NCBI GenBank assembly: GCA_965232815.1
Contig: OZ247427.1
Location: forward strand, 2,108,001-2,172,000
Direction of reading: 5' to 3'
From: Bin87 sp026710825
GTDB taxonomy: Bacteria; Chloroflexota; Dehalococcoidia; Lucifugimonadales; UBA3495
Length of the DNA: 64,000 nt
The stretch's first letter is position 1; every line of letters starts with the position of its first letter. This document shows positions 17,087 through 25,309 of the stretch, one piece after another. Under the pieces are notes generated by a model. It ran no database searches and was not told the origin of the DNA. It was given only the letters and a program-made list of their open reading frames with translations. The translations under genes were made by a program, and so were the position numbers.

Positions 17087-17755
17087 TCACGCAGTAGTTG
17101 TGGGCATCCCCGCGGCGGCGGACAACTTAACGGGCTCGGTCCGGCCGTAACGGACCTCCTCGATCAAGTCATCAAGCGAGTTGATGCGTCGATGGAATCG
17201 AGTGGCTGCGGTGCCGACCTGGTGAACCCGGTGCGCGTCGCTGCCGCCGACGCCCGGCAGGCCAAGGAATTGGTTCAAATCGCGGGCGAACAGGTTCTCG
17301 TTGGATGATCCACGGCCATTGAAGGATTCGACCGCGTCGAACATCCTGAAATCCGGGTCCGCGATAGCCCGGTCCAGCATCTCCGAACGGACTGCCGGAT
17401 CGCTGGCCGGATCTTCCAGGTACCTGCGACGGTACGGGTGGGCAGCTATCAGCACCGCGCCGAGGCTGTCGGCTTCCGCCCGGAGGAAACTCGGCTTGTG
17501 CATCCCGAAGCGATAGCGTTGCAGACCGAACACCAGGACGTGGCCAGCGTCGGTGTTGATCTCCGCACCCGGCAACACGAGGATACCGTGGCGTTTGGTG
17601 AGTTCGGCGGCATGGTCGAGCGACCAGAAATCGTCATGCTCTGTGATGCATACCCCGTCCAATCCCGCGAGTCGAGCCGCATCGACCAATTCGTCGGGGG
17701 ACATGAAACTGTCGTCAGATTTCGGGTAGGTGTGGTTGTGCAGGTCGATCAGCAC
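17087..17755 (-). CDS. PHP-domain metal-dependent phosphoesterase
   Basis: 222 residues. PHP motifs are complete: HNHT (H6, H8) near the N terminus, a TEHDD motif, LPGAEINT, AAHPYRRRY and the C-terminal GGSDAHR. Such proteins use a multinuclear metal site to hydrolyse phosphomonoesters or nucleotides (for example the YciV/TrpH group). The substrate is unknown here. It is upstream of, and nearly fused to, the lone ABC ATPase gene, but a functional link is not clear. Confidence 0.88.
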   Translation of the reverse strand: MLIDLHNHTYPKSDDSFMSPDELVDAARLAGLDGVCITEHDDFWSLDHAAELTKRHGILVLPGAEINTDAGHVLVFGLQRYRFGMHKPSFLRAEADSLGAVLIAAHPYRRRYLEDPASDPAVRSEMLDRAIADPDFRMFDAVESFNGRGSSNENLFARDLNQFLGLPGVGGSDAHRVHQVGTAATRFHRRINSLDDLIEEVRYGRTEPVKLSAAAGMPTTTA

Positions 17756-17818
17756 TGCGGCTCCAACGGCGCAAGACGCCTTAGCATCATACCACCGTCG
17801 GAGCCCCGCCGTGGACTG

Positions 17819-19945
17819 CTAGCCGATCACCAAACCCTCGGCCCGCAGGTCGTCCATGATTTCGTCGGCGACCGATTTGCGGATCTTGAAACGCCGCTCC
17901 AGCATGGCTGACGTGACGCGGGGATTGCGCAGGGCAATGTCTCGCGCCTGGTCGAGATAGTTGCCGTCGAAAGCGTTTTCGCTCCCTGATCCTTCCCGGT
18001 CGGGATCGGCGCCGTCCAGGTCCATTTCGTCGGACAGGTCTATGGGCGGCAGAGGCGGGCCCTTCTGGTCGCGCCAGAATTCGATCAGACGGTCCATCTC
18101 GTCATCGTAAACCAGGGTGCCCTGGCCCCGGCGGGCCTTGGGGAAATCGTTGTTCAACAACAGCAGGTCGCCCTTGCCCATGAGCGCTTCGGCGCCGCCG
18201 GAGTCCAGGATGACGCGGGAATCCACCTGGGACGCGACGGCGAACGCCACCCGTGCCGGAACGTTGGCCTTGAGGAGGCCGGTGACCACTTTTACGGACG
18301 GGCGTTGGGTCGCCAGCACCATGTGGATGCCGGCGGCGCGGCCCAGCTGCGCCAGGCGAACCAACTGCTGTTCAACTTCCAGGCCACCGGTCATCATCAG
18401 GTCGGCCAGTTCGTCCACGATCAGGACGAGGAAAGACATTGGCTCCGGTGATTTTGCGTTGTAGCCGGCGATGTTGCGGACGCCAAGGTCCTCCATCATC
18501 TTGTAGCGGCGGGTCATTTCGTTGATCAATCCCCGGAGCGCCGGCTGCACCTCGTCCGGTTCTACGATGACAGGCATGACCAAGTGCGGAATGCCGTTGA
18601 ACGGCGTGAGTTCGACGCGTTTCGGGTCAACCATGATCATCCGCAGTTCGTCCGGAGGCCTGGTCATCAACAGCGACGCCACCAACGAGTTGATGCATAC
18701 GCTCTTGCCCGAACCGGTCGCGCCGGCGATGAGCAGGTGCGGCATGGCAGCCAGATCGAGGACCAGCGACTCGCCCCCTGCGTCTTCGCCGAGAGCGAAT
18801 GCCAACCCGCCCTTCTGCACGATTTTGCCGAAATCCTGTCCCCCCACGATTGACCGCATCAGCACCTTGCCAGGTGTCGGGTTGGGGACTTCCAGGCCGA
18901 CCATTCCTTCGCCGGGTTCCGGCGTTTCGATGATCCTGATGTACGGACTCTTGAGGGCTAACGCGAGGTCCTTCTGCTGCTTGCTGATGTCATTGACGCG
19001 GACGCGGCTGGGGCGCTGCTTGGCCGGGGCGCCGTCGCGACCGGGCCTCTGGGGCACGTATCCCGGAACGAGGCCGAAACGGATTACCCTGGGGCCGGCT
19101 TTCACATCCTCGATGTCGACGTAGACGCCGTGCTCGGACAGGGCATCCCTGATCTCCGTTGACATTCCGGCGATGGCGGACTGGTCCATCTCGTGCGCCT
19201 CGGGAGGGGCGAGCAGGTCCAGGGGAGGCAACTGCCAACCACTACCGGATGTGGGAGCGGGCAACGTCGGTGCGGTTGGCTCCGGTCCTGATGCTTCCGG
19301 TTTGGGTTGTTTGGATTTCCTGGCTGACTTTTGCTTGGGGGTCGAGTCGTTTTTGCTGCGAGAGTTGATCAAAGCGGCGGTGCCTCGGGCGGTGGCGACC
19401 ATGGCGATGGCCGACCACCGGCCCACGAGTGCGAGACCGGCTGCCACGGCCAGCAATGCTGTCCACAGGCCGATTGCTGAGTATCGAACTGCCGCCCCGT
19501 ACCAGCGAACGGAGCCGGGTATTACCAGGAGGCCGATGAGGGCGATCGCCACCGCGAACTCCAGGATTGCGATGCCGAGGTTGCCGCCGGTCAAGGCGTA
19601 TCCCCACGCTCCGGACATACCGTAGGAGTACAGGGCGCCGGTGTCGCCGCGCACGAACCCGGCCGCGCCGATCAAAATGGCTACGAGCAATGCGCCGGCC
19701 AACCACCATCGCCAGGCGGCGAAAAGCGCCAAGGGTCTGTGCACCAGGACCAACAGTACGATCATGCCGTACAGACCCGCGGGGGCCCAGCCGAAGGCCA
19801 AAGTCACAGTCAACCATTCCCTGATGAAGGGAACAAACCAGGCAAGCGCGGCGGCAACCAAGGCGGCCACCGATAGAATTACGAACTCAATAGCCAACCG
19901 GAATAAATTGGGCCCATGGTCGCCGGTCGCCGCGAATGCGGACAT
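17819..19945 (-). CDS. ftsK: DNA translocase FtsK/SpoIIIE
   Basis: 708 residues. Pumps chromosomal DNA at the division septum. The N-terminal membrane domain has about four to five TM helices (15-190), followed by a Lys/Pro/Thr-rich linker (about 195-245), the alpha domain and the RecA-like motor with Walker A GATGSGKS (408-415) and Walker B FLVLIVDELADLM. The C-terminal gamma winged helix (about 645-708, ARDIALRNPRVTSAMLERRF) recognises polarity sequences. The linker is short, as in SpoIIIE rather than E. coli FtsK. Downstream of RNase J on the same strand, with a hairpin between. Confidence 0.95.
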   Translation of the reverse strand: MSAFAATGDHGPNLFRLAIEFVILSVAALVAAALAWFVPFIREWLTVTLAFGWAPAGLYGMIVLLVLVHRPLALFAAWRWWLAGALLVAILIGAAGFVRGDTGALYSYGMSGAWGYALTGGNLGIAILEFAVAIALIGLLVIPGSVRWYGAAVRYSAIGLWTALLAVAAGLALVGRWSAIAMVATARGTAALINSRSKNDSTPKQKSARKSKQPKPEASGPEPTAPTLPAPTSGSGWQLPPLDLLAPPEAHEMDQSAIAGMSTEIRDALSEHGVYVDIEDVKAGPRVIRFGLVPGYVPQRPGRDGAPAKQRPSRVRVNDISKQQKDLALALKSPYIRIIETPEPGEGMVGLEVPNPTPGKVLMRSIVGGQDFGKIVQKGGLAFALGEDAGGESLVLDLAAMPHLLIAGATGSGKSVCINSLVASLLMTRPPDELRMIMVDPKRVELTPFNGIPHLVMPVIVEPDEVQPALRGLINEMTRRYKMMEDLGVRNIAGYNAKSPEPMSFLVLIVDELADLMMTGGLEVEQQLVRLAQLGRAAGIHMVLATQRPSVKVVTGLLKANVPARVAFAVASQVDSRVILDSGGAEALMGKGDLLLLNNDFPKARRGQGTLVYDDEMDRLIEFWRDQKGPPLPPIDLSDEMDLDGADPDREGSGSENAFDGNYLDQARDIALRNPRVTSAMLERRFKIRKSVADEIMDDLRAEGLVIG

Positions 19946-19992
19946 AGCGTTCCTCCTGCCGGGTGGTCTGTTGACGGGCCTTTAAGCAAACT

Positions 19993-20013
19993 CGCCGCTG
20001 TCGGGCAGCGGCG
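19993..20013 (-). terminator. Hairpin between RNase J and ftsK, possible partial terminator
   Basis: CGCCGCTG (19993-20000) pairs with CAGCGGCG (20006-20013) around a 5-nt loop, 40 bp after the RNase J stop. The tail on the minus strand (AGTTTGCTT) is weakly U-rich, so readthrough into ftsK is likely. Confidence 0.45.
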
Positions 20014-20053
20014 TTGGAGCGAGGGTTGCGTTGGCGCGGTAGTTGGGCTGCCG

Positions 20054-21736
20054 TCAGGTGTCCAGAATTACCGGGATTATCATAGGACGTTTGTTGAGGT
20101 TGCTGCGGAGGAACTGGCGAGCAACTTTCCGGATTTTTGCCTGGGCGGACTCCTGGTTGTTCACGAACGGAATGCCTGACATCTCCATTTCGATGATTTC
20201 GGCCAACCCGCGGAAGGCGTCGGGCAGGTCGTGCTGCTCGATGAAACCGCTGGCGGCAACCTGCACGGGCCCTACGATTTCGCCCTGTTGATTCAACCCT
20301 GCGCATACCACCACGACGCCGTCGCGAGCCAACGATCTGCGCTCGCGCAGGACGTCGGAGTCGGTTTCCATGACCGTTAGGCCATCAAGGTATATGGGGC
20401 CGGCAGGAATCGAGTCGACGACTGCGGCGCCATATTCGTCGATTTCGAGAATGTCCCCGTCTTCCAGAACGAAAATGCCTTCGGGCGCGACGTTCAATTC
20501 CCAGGCCAGTTGGGCGTGCGCTCGCAGATGGCGGAACTCTCCGTGCACCGGAACGAAATACCTGGGGCGGGTGAGGTTGAGCATGAGTTTGAGCTCTTCC
20601 TGGCTGGCGTGGCCGTGCACGTGGACAGGCGCGATGCGGTCGTAGAGCACGTTGGCGCCCTGCCTCAGCAGGTTGTCGATGGTCTGGCTCACGGCGCGTT
20701 CATTGCCCGGGATGGGGGTCGCCGAGATGATCACGGTGTCGCCTTCCATCAAATCAACGTCGCGATTTTCGCCGTTGGCGATGCGCACCAAGGCAGATGT
20801 GGGCTCACCCTGACTGCCGGTGGTCATCAACACCACGCGATTCGGGGACCAATTGTCCGCCTCGCGCACCGGTATGATGGTTCCGGGTCGAGCATCCAGA
20901 TAACCCATTTCGGTTGCCATCTGGACGTTGGCTACCATGCTCCGGCCCACAAACGCGACCTTGCGTCCGTGCTTTTCGGCGGCGGTGATCACCTGCTGGA
21001 TCCGGCTGATGAGGGAGGCGAACGTAGCAATGATGACGCGGCCGGAGGCGTCCGCCATGGCCCGATCCAGCGCAGAAGCCATCACCTGCTCGGACGGGGT
21101 GTATCCCGGCAGTTCGGCGTAGGTGGAGTCGGAGCAAAGGAGCAGCACGCCATCTGAGCCGCGCGCTGCCAGGGCGGTGAGATCGATGGTGTGACCATCT
21201 ACGGGAGTGTGGTCGATCTTGAAATCGCCGGTGTGGATGATGGGCCCCAGCGGTGTATCCAGGCAGATGCCCATGGCGTCCGGGATGCTGTGGCACACCC
21301 GGAACCAGGTGGCCATGAAGTTATCGCCGAACGTTACGGGTTGCTCGGGTTCGATGGCGTGGACGACCATATCGCGGGTGCGGCGGCGCTCGTGCAGTTT
21401 GACCTGGATTAACCCGTGCGCCAGGCGGGGGGCATATACGGGGACTTCCAGGTCGGGCAATACGTAAGGGAGCGCGCCGATATGATCCTCGTGGCCGTGG
21501 GTGATCAGGATGCCGCGTACCCGGTCGGCCCGCGCCGTGAGGTAGGACACGTCGGGGATGATGAGGTCAACGCCGGGCATGTCCTCCGAGGGAAACTGGA
21601 TGCCGCAATCGATGACAACAATATCCTCGCCGCATTCCACGGCCATCATGTTCTTGCCGATCTCACCCAGACCTCCCAATGGAACCACGCGCAAAGACGT
21701 GCCGGGGGGTGGGTTTGTCGAGAGATGGGTTGCCAC
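20054..21736 (-). CDS. rnj: Ribonuclease J
   Basis: 560 residues. Metallo-beta-lactamase/beta-CASP ribonuclease with 5'-3' exonuclease and endonuclease activity in mRNA decay and rRNA processing. Zinc motif H-x-H-x-D-H at 80-85 (THGHEDHIG), later ligands in HTGDFKIDHTP, and beta-CASP motifs including VHVHGHAS and the VHGEFRHL region. The C-terminal domain contains the DGLTVM segment. A strong GGxGEIGKN motif sits at 21-29. It starts 12 bp after the uracil-DNA glycosylase stop, in the same transcription unit. Confidence 0.95.
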   Translation of the reverse strand: MATHLSTNPPPGTSLRVVPLGGLGEIGKNMMAVECGEDIVVIDCGIQFPSEDMPGVDLIIPDVSYLTARADRVRGILITHGHEDHIGALPYVLPDLEVPVYAPRLAHGLIQVKLHERRRTRDMVVHAIEPEQPVTFGDNFMATWFRVCHSIPDAMGICLDTPLGPIIHTGDFKIDHTPVDGHTIDLTALAARGSDGVLLLCSDSTYAELPGYTPSEQVMASALDRAMADASGRVIIATFASLISRIQQVITAAEKHGRKVAFVGRSMVANVQMATEMGYLDARPGTIIPVREADNWSPNRVVLMTTGSQGEPTSALVRIANGENRDVDLMEGDTVIISATPIPGNERAVSQTIDNLLRQGANVLYDRIAPVHVHGHASQEELKLMLNLTRPRYFVPVHGEFRHLRAHAQLAWELNVAPEGIFVLEDGDILEIDEYGAAVVDSIPAGPIYLDGLTVMETDSDVLRERRSLARDGVVVVCAGLNQQGEIVGPVQVAASGFIEQHDLPDAFRGLAEIIEMEMSGIPFVNNQESAQAKIRKVARQFLRSNLNKRPMIIPVILDT

Positions 21737-21747
21737 GTCAGAGTCCT

Positions 21748-22500
21748 TCAGAAAAGCCGTTGCTGGCCAGGGGGCGGTTCATCGGTATGCGTTTCCGCAG
21801 GTTCTTCCCGACTTTCGGTTGATTGAGGCTCTACAGGCGCGCTGTCCGAAGCGGCTGGCAGCGTGTCCCACAGAGACGACGGCGCCGGGTCGACCGCGTA
21901 GTCCGCAGGTTGTTCGTTGATGCTGTCGGTCGATGCCGGTTCAGCCTGCATGCGCAACACGTCCAGGAGACCGGGAATCTTGGCGAAATCTTCTTCGATG
22001 GCGCCGCGCATTTCCTGGCGCCGGAGTCCTGCGGCGGGGTGCATGATCGGGAAAATCTGACGCCCGTTGACAGACCTCAGCCGACCACGGGCACGACTGA
22101 TGCTTTGCCCCGGCAGGAATCGCAACATTGAAAAGCGACCCAAAGTGATGATCAACAATGGGTCGATGAGTTCAATCTGTCGGTCGAGGAATTTGCTGCA
22201 GGCGGAAATTTCATTTGGCGCGGGATCGCGATTGTTTGGGGGACGGCATTTGACCATGTTGGCAATGTATACCTGATCGCGGGTCATGCCGATGGATTGG
22301 AGCAATTCTTCGAGGAAGTTGCCTGCGGGGCCCACGAAGGGACGACCCTGGCGGTCCTCATGGAAACCGGGTCCCTCCCCGATGAAAAGTATCTCGGCAT
22401 CGGCGGGACCTTCTCCGGGCACCGCGTTGGTACGCGAAGAGTGCAGAGGACAATCCGTACAGTTCTTGACGAGTTGGACCAGGTTTTCCAGCGTATCCAT
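21748..22500 (-). CDS. Family 4 uracil-DNA glycosylase with clamp-binding-like tail
   Basis: 250 residues from ATG 22500 (AGGA site 8 nt upstream); the open frame extends further upstream without support. Removes uracil from DNA. It carries the four Fe-S cysteines of family 4 (C14, C17, C85, C101), motif A GEGPGFHED at 41-49 with GRPFVGPAG following, the KCRPPNNRDP segment, and motif HPAAGLR (154-160). The catalytic core ends near 180. A 65-residue acidic, Pro/Ser-rich, probably disordered tail follows and ends exactly in QQRLF (246-250), which fits the bacterial beta-clamp binding pattern Q-x-x-L-F. Confidence 0.93.
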   Translation of the reverse strand: MDTLENLVQLVKNCTDCPLHSSRTNAVPGEGPADAEILFIGEGPGFHEDRQGRPFVGPAGNFLEELLQSIGMTRDQVYIANMVKCRPPNNRDPAPNEISACSKFLDRQIELIDPLLIITLGRFSMLRFLPGQSISRARGRLRSVNGRQIFPIMHPAAGLRRQEMRGAIEEDFAKIPGLLDVLRMQAEPASTDSINEQPADYAVDPAPSSLWDTLPAASDSAPVEPQSTESREEPAETHTDEPPPGQQRLF

Positions 22501-22565
22501 GGCTAATCCTGTTTTCGACCGGCGCTGCAGAGCTCCGACGCGACAGGACAAGCCGCGGATGACGG

Positions 22566-22826
22566 CTATGTGTCCTGCACGCCCTTGTCTTTGAGGTACT
22601 CGACAGCGTCAGCGACCGTGTGAATTTCTCCGGCGTCCTCGTCTGGGATCTCGATGGTGTTTCCGTCGGAGCTAAATTCCTCTTCGAACGCCATAATCAA
22701 TTCGACGAGGTCCAGGGAATCCGCTCCCAGGTCGTCCTGGAAGGATGATTCTTCGGTCACATCGCCCGCATCGACGCCAAGTTTATCGACGACGATGTCG
22801 GTGATGCGCTCAAGCACGGTACTCAA
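22566..22826 (-). CDS. acpP: Acyl carrier protein
   Basis: 86-residue acidic carrier for fatty acid synthesis. The 4'-phosphopantetheine attachment site is Ser37 in GADSLDLVELI; the helix II stretch DLVELIMAFEEEF is typical. A loop (SSDGNTIEIPDEDA) is slightly longer than in E. coli. It sits in a fatty-acid/ribosome cluster with fabD and rpmF; nusB lies between fabD and acpP. Confidence 0.97.
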   Translation of the reverse strand: MSTVLERITDIVVDKLGVDAGDVTEESSFQDDLGADSLDLVELIMAFEEEFSSDGNTIEIPDEDAGEIHTVADAVEYLKDKGVQDT

Positions 22827-22889
22827 AGGTTCATCTCCATGGGAGAGCGGCGTGCAGACGCCGCAGAAATTTCGTTGGCAATTGTTGGG

Positions 22890-23372
22890 TCATCCACCGC
22901 AGGGGTTCTGCGGGCGGATTTGAGCCGAGTTGGTCAGCACGGTACCGAGCACACCGTTCACAAAACGCGCGCTGCTTTCGCTGCCATACTCAGATGCTAA
23001 TTCGGTGGCTTCGTTGATGATCACTCTACTGGGGACCTGGGCCCGGTTGATCATTTCATAGATTGCCACACGCAATATGCTGCGGTCAACGATGGCGAGC
23101 AACTCAACCGGCAAAGCGGGAGCGTATTCCTGAATCGTGGAATCCAACTGCCCGACATCATCCAGAATGCCGGTGATCATGCTTTCCGCGTTTCGGCGCA
23201 CGGCACCGGAGACCGGCGCCTCCGAGCACAGCCATTCGACGGTGTCGGGTTCGATATGGCCGCGCAGATCATGCATATAGAGGCACTGGAGAGTCAGGAC
23301 GCGAGCCTGACGCCCCACCGGGCGATTGCGCCTGTCTTGCGAACTGCGGTGGATGACCATAGAGATAGACAA
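22890..23372 (-). CDS. nusB: Transcription antitermination factor NusB
   Basis: 160 residues. All-helical NusB fold with the characteristic R.ARVLTLQCLYMHD start (23-37), the ILRVAIYEM motif (about 107-115), and RVIINEATELASEYGSESSARFVNGVLG (128-155), the signature C-terminal helices. Acts with NusE, NusG and NusA in rRNA antitermination. The first residues are uncertain: ATG codons at positions 1 and 5 are both possible. Inserted between fabD and acpP. Confidence 0.93.
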   Translation of the reverse strand: MSISMVIHRSSQDRRNRPVGRQARVLTLQCLYMHDLRGHIEPDTVEWLCSEAPVSGAVRRNAESMITGILDDVGQLDSTIQEYAPALPVELLAIVDRSILRVAIYEMINRAQVPSRVIINEATELASEYGSESSARFVNGVLGTVLTNSAQIRPQNPCGG

Positions 23373-23412
23373 CCGCCGCAGGAGAAGACAGTGGCTGGGC
23401 GCGGTTCAACTG

Positions 23413-24357
23413 CTACTCAGTAGTTACCTTGCGAATAGAATCGGGATCCGAAAGCGTGAGAGCTTCGACGCCCGGGTCGATTCGCCGAACCAAGCTGGAC
23501 AGCACTCGAGCAGGACCGAATTCCACGAATCGATTCGCACCTGAATTGATCATCAGCTGAACCGAGTGTTTCCATAGCACGCAGTTGCACAGTCCGGTAA
23601 GCAACTCTTGCCTGGCCTGTTCCGCGTTGGTGATGGGAGCGCCGGTGGAGTTGGCGACGACCGGGAACCGGGGGTCGCGCAAGGTGATGCCGTCGATGGC
23701 ATCGGTGAGACCCTCCTGCGCCAGTTCCATGAGTCGAGAATGGAATGCTCCGCTCACCGCCAGGGGAACCACTTTCTTGGCGCCGCGGGCGGAGGCGAGA
23801 TCCATTGCCCTGGCCAAAGCCATTTTGTCGCCGCTGATCACGATCTGATCGTCGGAGTTGATATTGGCCAATTCAACTCCAGCGTCCTGCGCGACCTGCG
23901 CGACCACGATCTCATCCAGGCCAATGATGGCAGCCATGGACCCGGGCCGGGCCTCTGACGCTTCGTGCATCAGGCGCCCGCGTTCCCTGACGAGCCGAAC
24001 TCCATCGCTGAATTCCATAACGCCACCCACTACCATGGATGTGTATTCGCCGAGGCTGTGGCCGGCCACTGCCATCGGTTGCGGTGCAGATGCACCCAGG
24101 AACTCCTGCCAGGCTCGCCAAATGGCGATGCTGACGGTCATGATCGCCGGTTGGGTGTAGGCGGTATCCTGGAGAGTTTCTGTGGGGCCTTCGAACATCA
24201 CCTGGGAGAGGTTCACGCCCAGGCTGTCGTCGGCTTCCTCGAATACGGAGCGTGCTGCGGGGGATGTTTCATAGAGAGATTGTCCCATGCCAACTTTCTG
24301 GGCGCCCTGCCCAGGGAAGATGAACGAATACATGGGAGCTCGTTCAATACTGGTCAT
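23413..24357 (-). CDS. fabD: Malonyl-CoA:ACP transacylase
   Basis: 314 residues from ATG 24357, which has GGAGG 8 nt upstream; an ATG five codons earlier overlaps that site and is less likely. Loads malonyl groups onto ACP. N-terminal FIFPGQGAQ (12-20), nucleophile Ser101 in AGHSLGEY, Arg in RERGRLM and catalytic His in VSGAFHSRLM. The C-terminal VEFGPARVLSSLV is typical. Lies 20 bp after rpmF. Confidence 0.96.
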   Translation of the reverse strand: MTSIERAPMYSFIFPGQGAQKVGMGQSLYETSPAARSVFEEADDSLGVNLSQVMFEGPTETLQDTAYTQPAIMTVSIAIWRAWQEFLGASAPQPMAVAGHSLGEYTSMVVGGVMEFSDGVRLVRERGRLMHEASEARPGSMAAIIGLDEIVVAQVAQDAGVELANINSDDQIVISGDKMALARAMDLASARGAKKVVPLAVSGAFHSRLMELAQEGLTDAIDGITLRDPRFPVVANSTGAPITNAEQARQELLTGLCNCVLWKHSVQLMINSGANRFVEFGPARVLSSLVRRIDPGVEALTLSDPDSIRKVTTE

Positions 24358-24377
24358 ACGTCCGCCCTCCAATCACT

Positions 24378-24557
24378 TCACGCTGCGACCAAGCGCCCGC
24401 GGTAGTAACCGCAGCCGGGGCAAGCGGCGTGAGGCCGTTTTGCCTGACCGCATCTGGTACAACGGGCAGGGCTCATAGCGCGCAGACGGTAAGCCGGCGA
24501 GGATAGCCGCCGACCTTTTCGGGCTCGAGTCAGTTTTTTGTTTGGTAGTGCACCCAT
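24378..24557 (-). CDS. rpmF: 50S ribosomal protein L32, zinc-binding form
   Basis: 59-residue protein read directly from the sequence: ATG at 24557, TGA at 24378-24380. It starts MGALPNKKLTRARKGRR, followed by a zinc ribbon with two CxxC pairs (CTRC and CPGC) and the terminal YYRGRLVAA. This is the four-cysteine (C+) L32 type. It lies between yceD and fabD, the conserved bacterial arrangement (yceD-rpmF-...-fabD-acpP). Upstream purine site present (AACCGAAATG region, weak). Confidence 0.95.
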   Translation of the reverse strand: MGALPNKKLTRARKGRRLSSPAYRLRAMSPARCTRCGQAKRPHAACPGCGYYRGRLVAA

Positions 24558-24614
24558 TTCGGTTCCAAGTTGGCGCGACGCGTTCTCATAAGGGTGAGGG
24601 CGTCGCGAGCGTGT

Positions 24615-25190
24615 TCAGATTTTTGTGTCGGCCATCAGTGAGCGCAAGGCTTCCCACCTGGGATCGATTTGTTCCGAGTAGCATCCGCATTGGTGGTGGT
24701 TACGATTTACGCCGCAAAGGTCGCAAATGCCAGGACAGTCCGGTGTGCAGAGCGGTTTAAGGGGCAAGATCGCCAAGGCGGATTGTCGAATAGCCTCAGC
24801 AAGGTCAAGCAAGTTATCAGCTCCGATATACAGTCCTTCCCAATCCGTGGGTGGGGAAATCTGGTGGCCAGTCCTGACGTCGATTTCAGGAAAATATTCT
24901 TCGTCGATCTCCAGATCCAGCGCGTGGCTGGCTTCCGCCAGGCAGCGGCTGCAATCCTGGGACACCTGCGCGGTCACGGAGGCTTGCACCCAGATCCCTT
25001 GGTGGGTGCGGATCAGCTTGGCGTAGCCGGCGGCGTAATCGATGGGAAAAGAATGATCAGCGGTCTCTCCTTTAGTTATGGCGGCGTAATCGATGGGAAA
25101 AGAATGATCAGCGGTCTCTCCTTTAGTTATAGTGAAATCCCGTTCTGAACCGATCGGTTCTTTCAACAGTTGCGAAACGTTGTAATTCAT
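24615..25190 (-). CDS. yceD: YceD/DUF177 rRNA accumulation protein with internal tandem duplication
   Basis: 191 residues. Family linked to 23S rRNA and L32 synthesis, always next to rpmF as here. Contains the QDCSRCL motif and a second Cys-rich segment CTPDCPGICDLCG, probably zinc-binding. Residues from about 22 to 55 hold two identical 17-residue copies of ITKGETADHSFPIDYAA, caused by a perfect 51-bp DNA duplication (25029-25130). One copy gives a normal N terminus, so the second is an insertion that keeps the frame. A good promoter lies just upstream (25234-25262). Confidence 0.88.
   Translation of the reverse strand: MNYNVSQLLKEPIGSERDFTITKGETADHSFPIDYAAITKGETADHSFPIDYAAGYAKLIRTHQGIWVQASVTAQVSQDCSRCLAEASHALDLEIDEEYFPEIDVRTGHQISPPTDWEGLYIGADNLLDLAEAIRQSALAILPLKPLCTPDCPGICDLCGVNRNHHQCGCYSEQIDPRWEALRSLMADTKI
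25029..25130. repeat. Perfect 51-bp tandem duplication inside yceD
   Basis: Positions 25029-25079 and 25080-25130 are identical over 51 bp (17 codons), directly adjacent and in frame. The flanks differ on both sides, so the unit is exactly 51 bp. Identity without a single third-position change means the event is very recent, or the copy is an assembly artefact. Confidence 0.97.
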
Positions 25191-25233
25191 TATGGCACCG
25201 CCGATGGCGAGCGCACCGAATCGACTTTCGGAG

Positions 25234-25262
25234 ATTATAGGTTGACGGTAATTTTATGGCAA
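25234..25262 (-). promoter_or_regulatory. Strong sigma-70 promoter of the yceD-rpmF-fabD block
   Basis: Minus strand: -35 TTGCCA (25257-25262), 17-nt spacer, perfect -10 TATAAT (25234-25239). Start predicted near 25227, leaving a leader of about 37 nt to the yceD ATG at 25190. Confidence 0.75.
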
Positions 25263-25309
25263 GCGATGCTTTTGCCAATTTTTAGAAAAAATTGAGAGGT
25301 TTTTCCGGT

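Noticed and set aside
25029..25130. Considered as part of a larger repeat or CRISPR array
   Set aside because: Only two copies exist, directly adjacent without spacers, and inside a coding gene.
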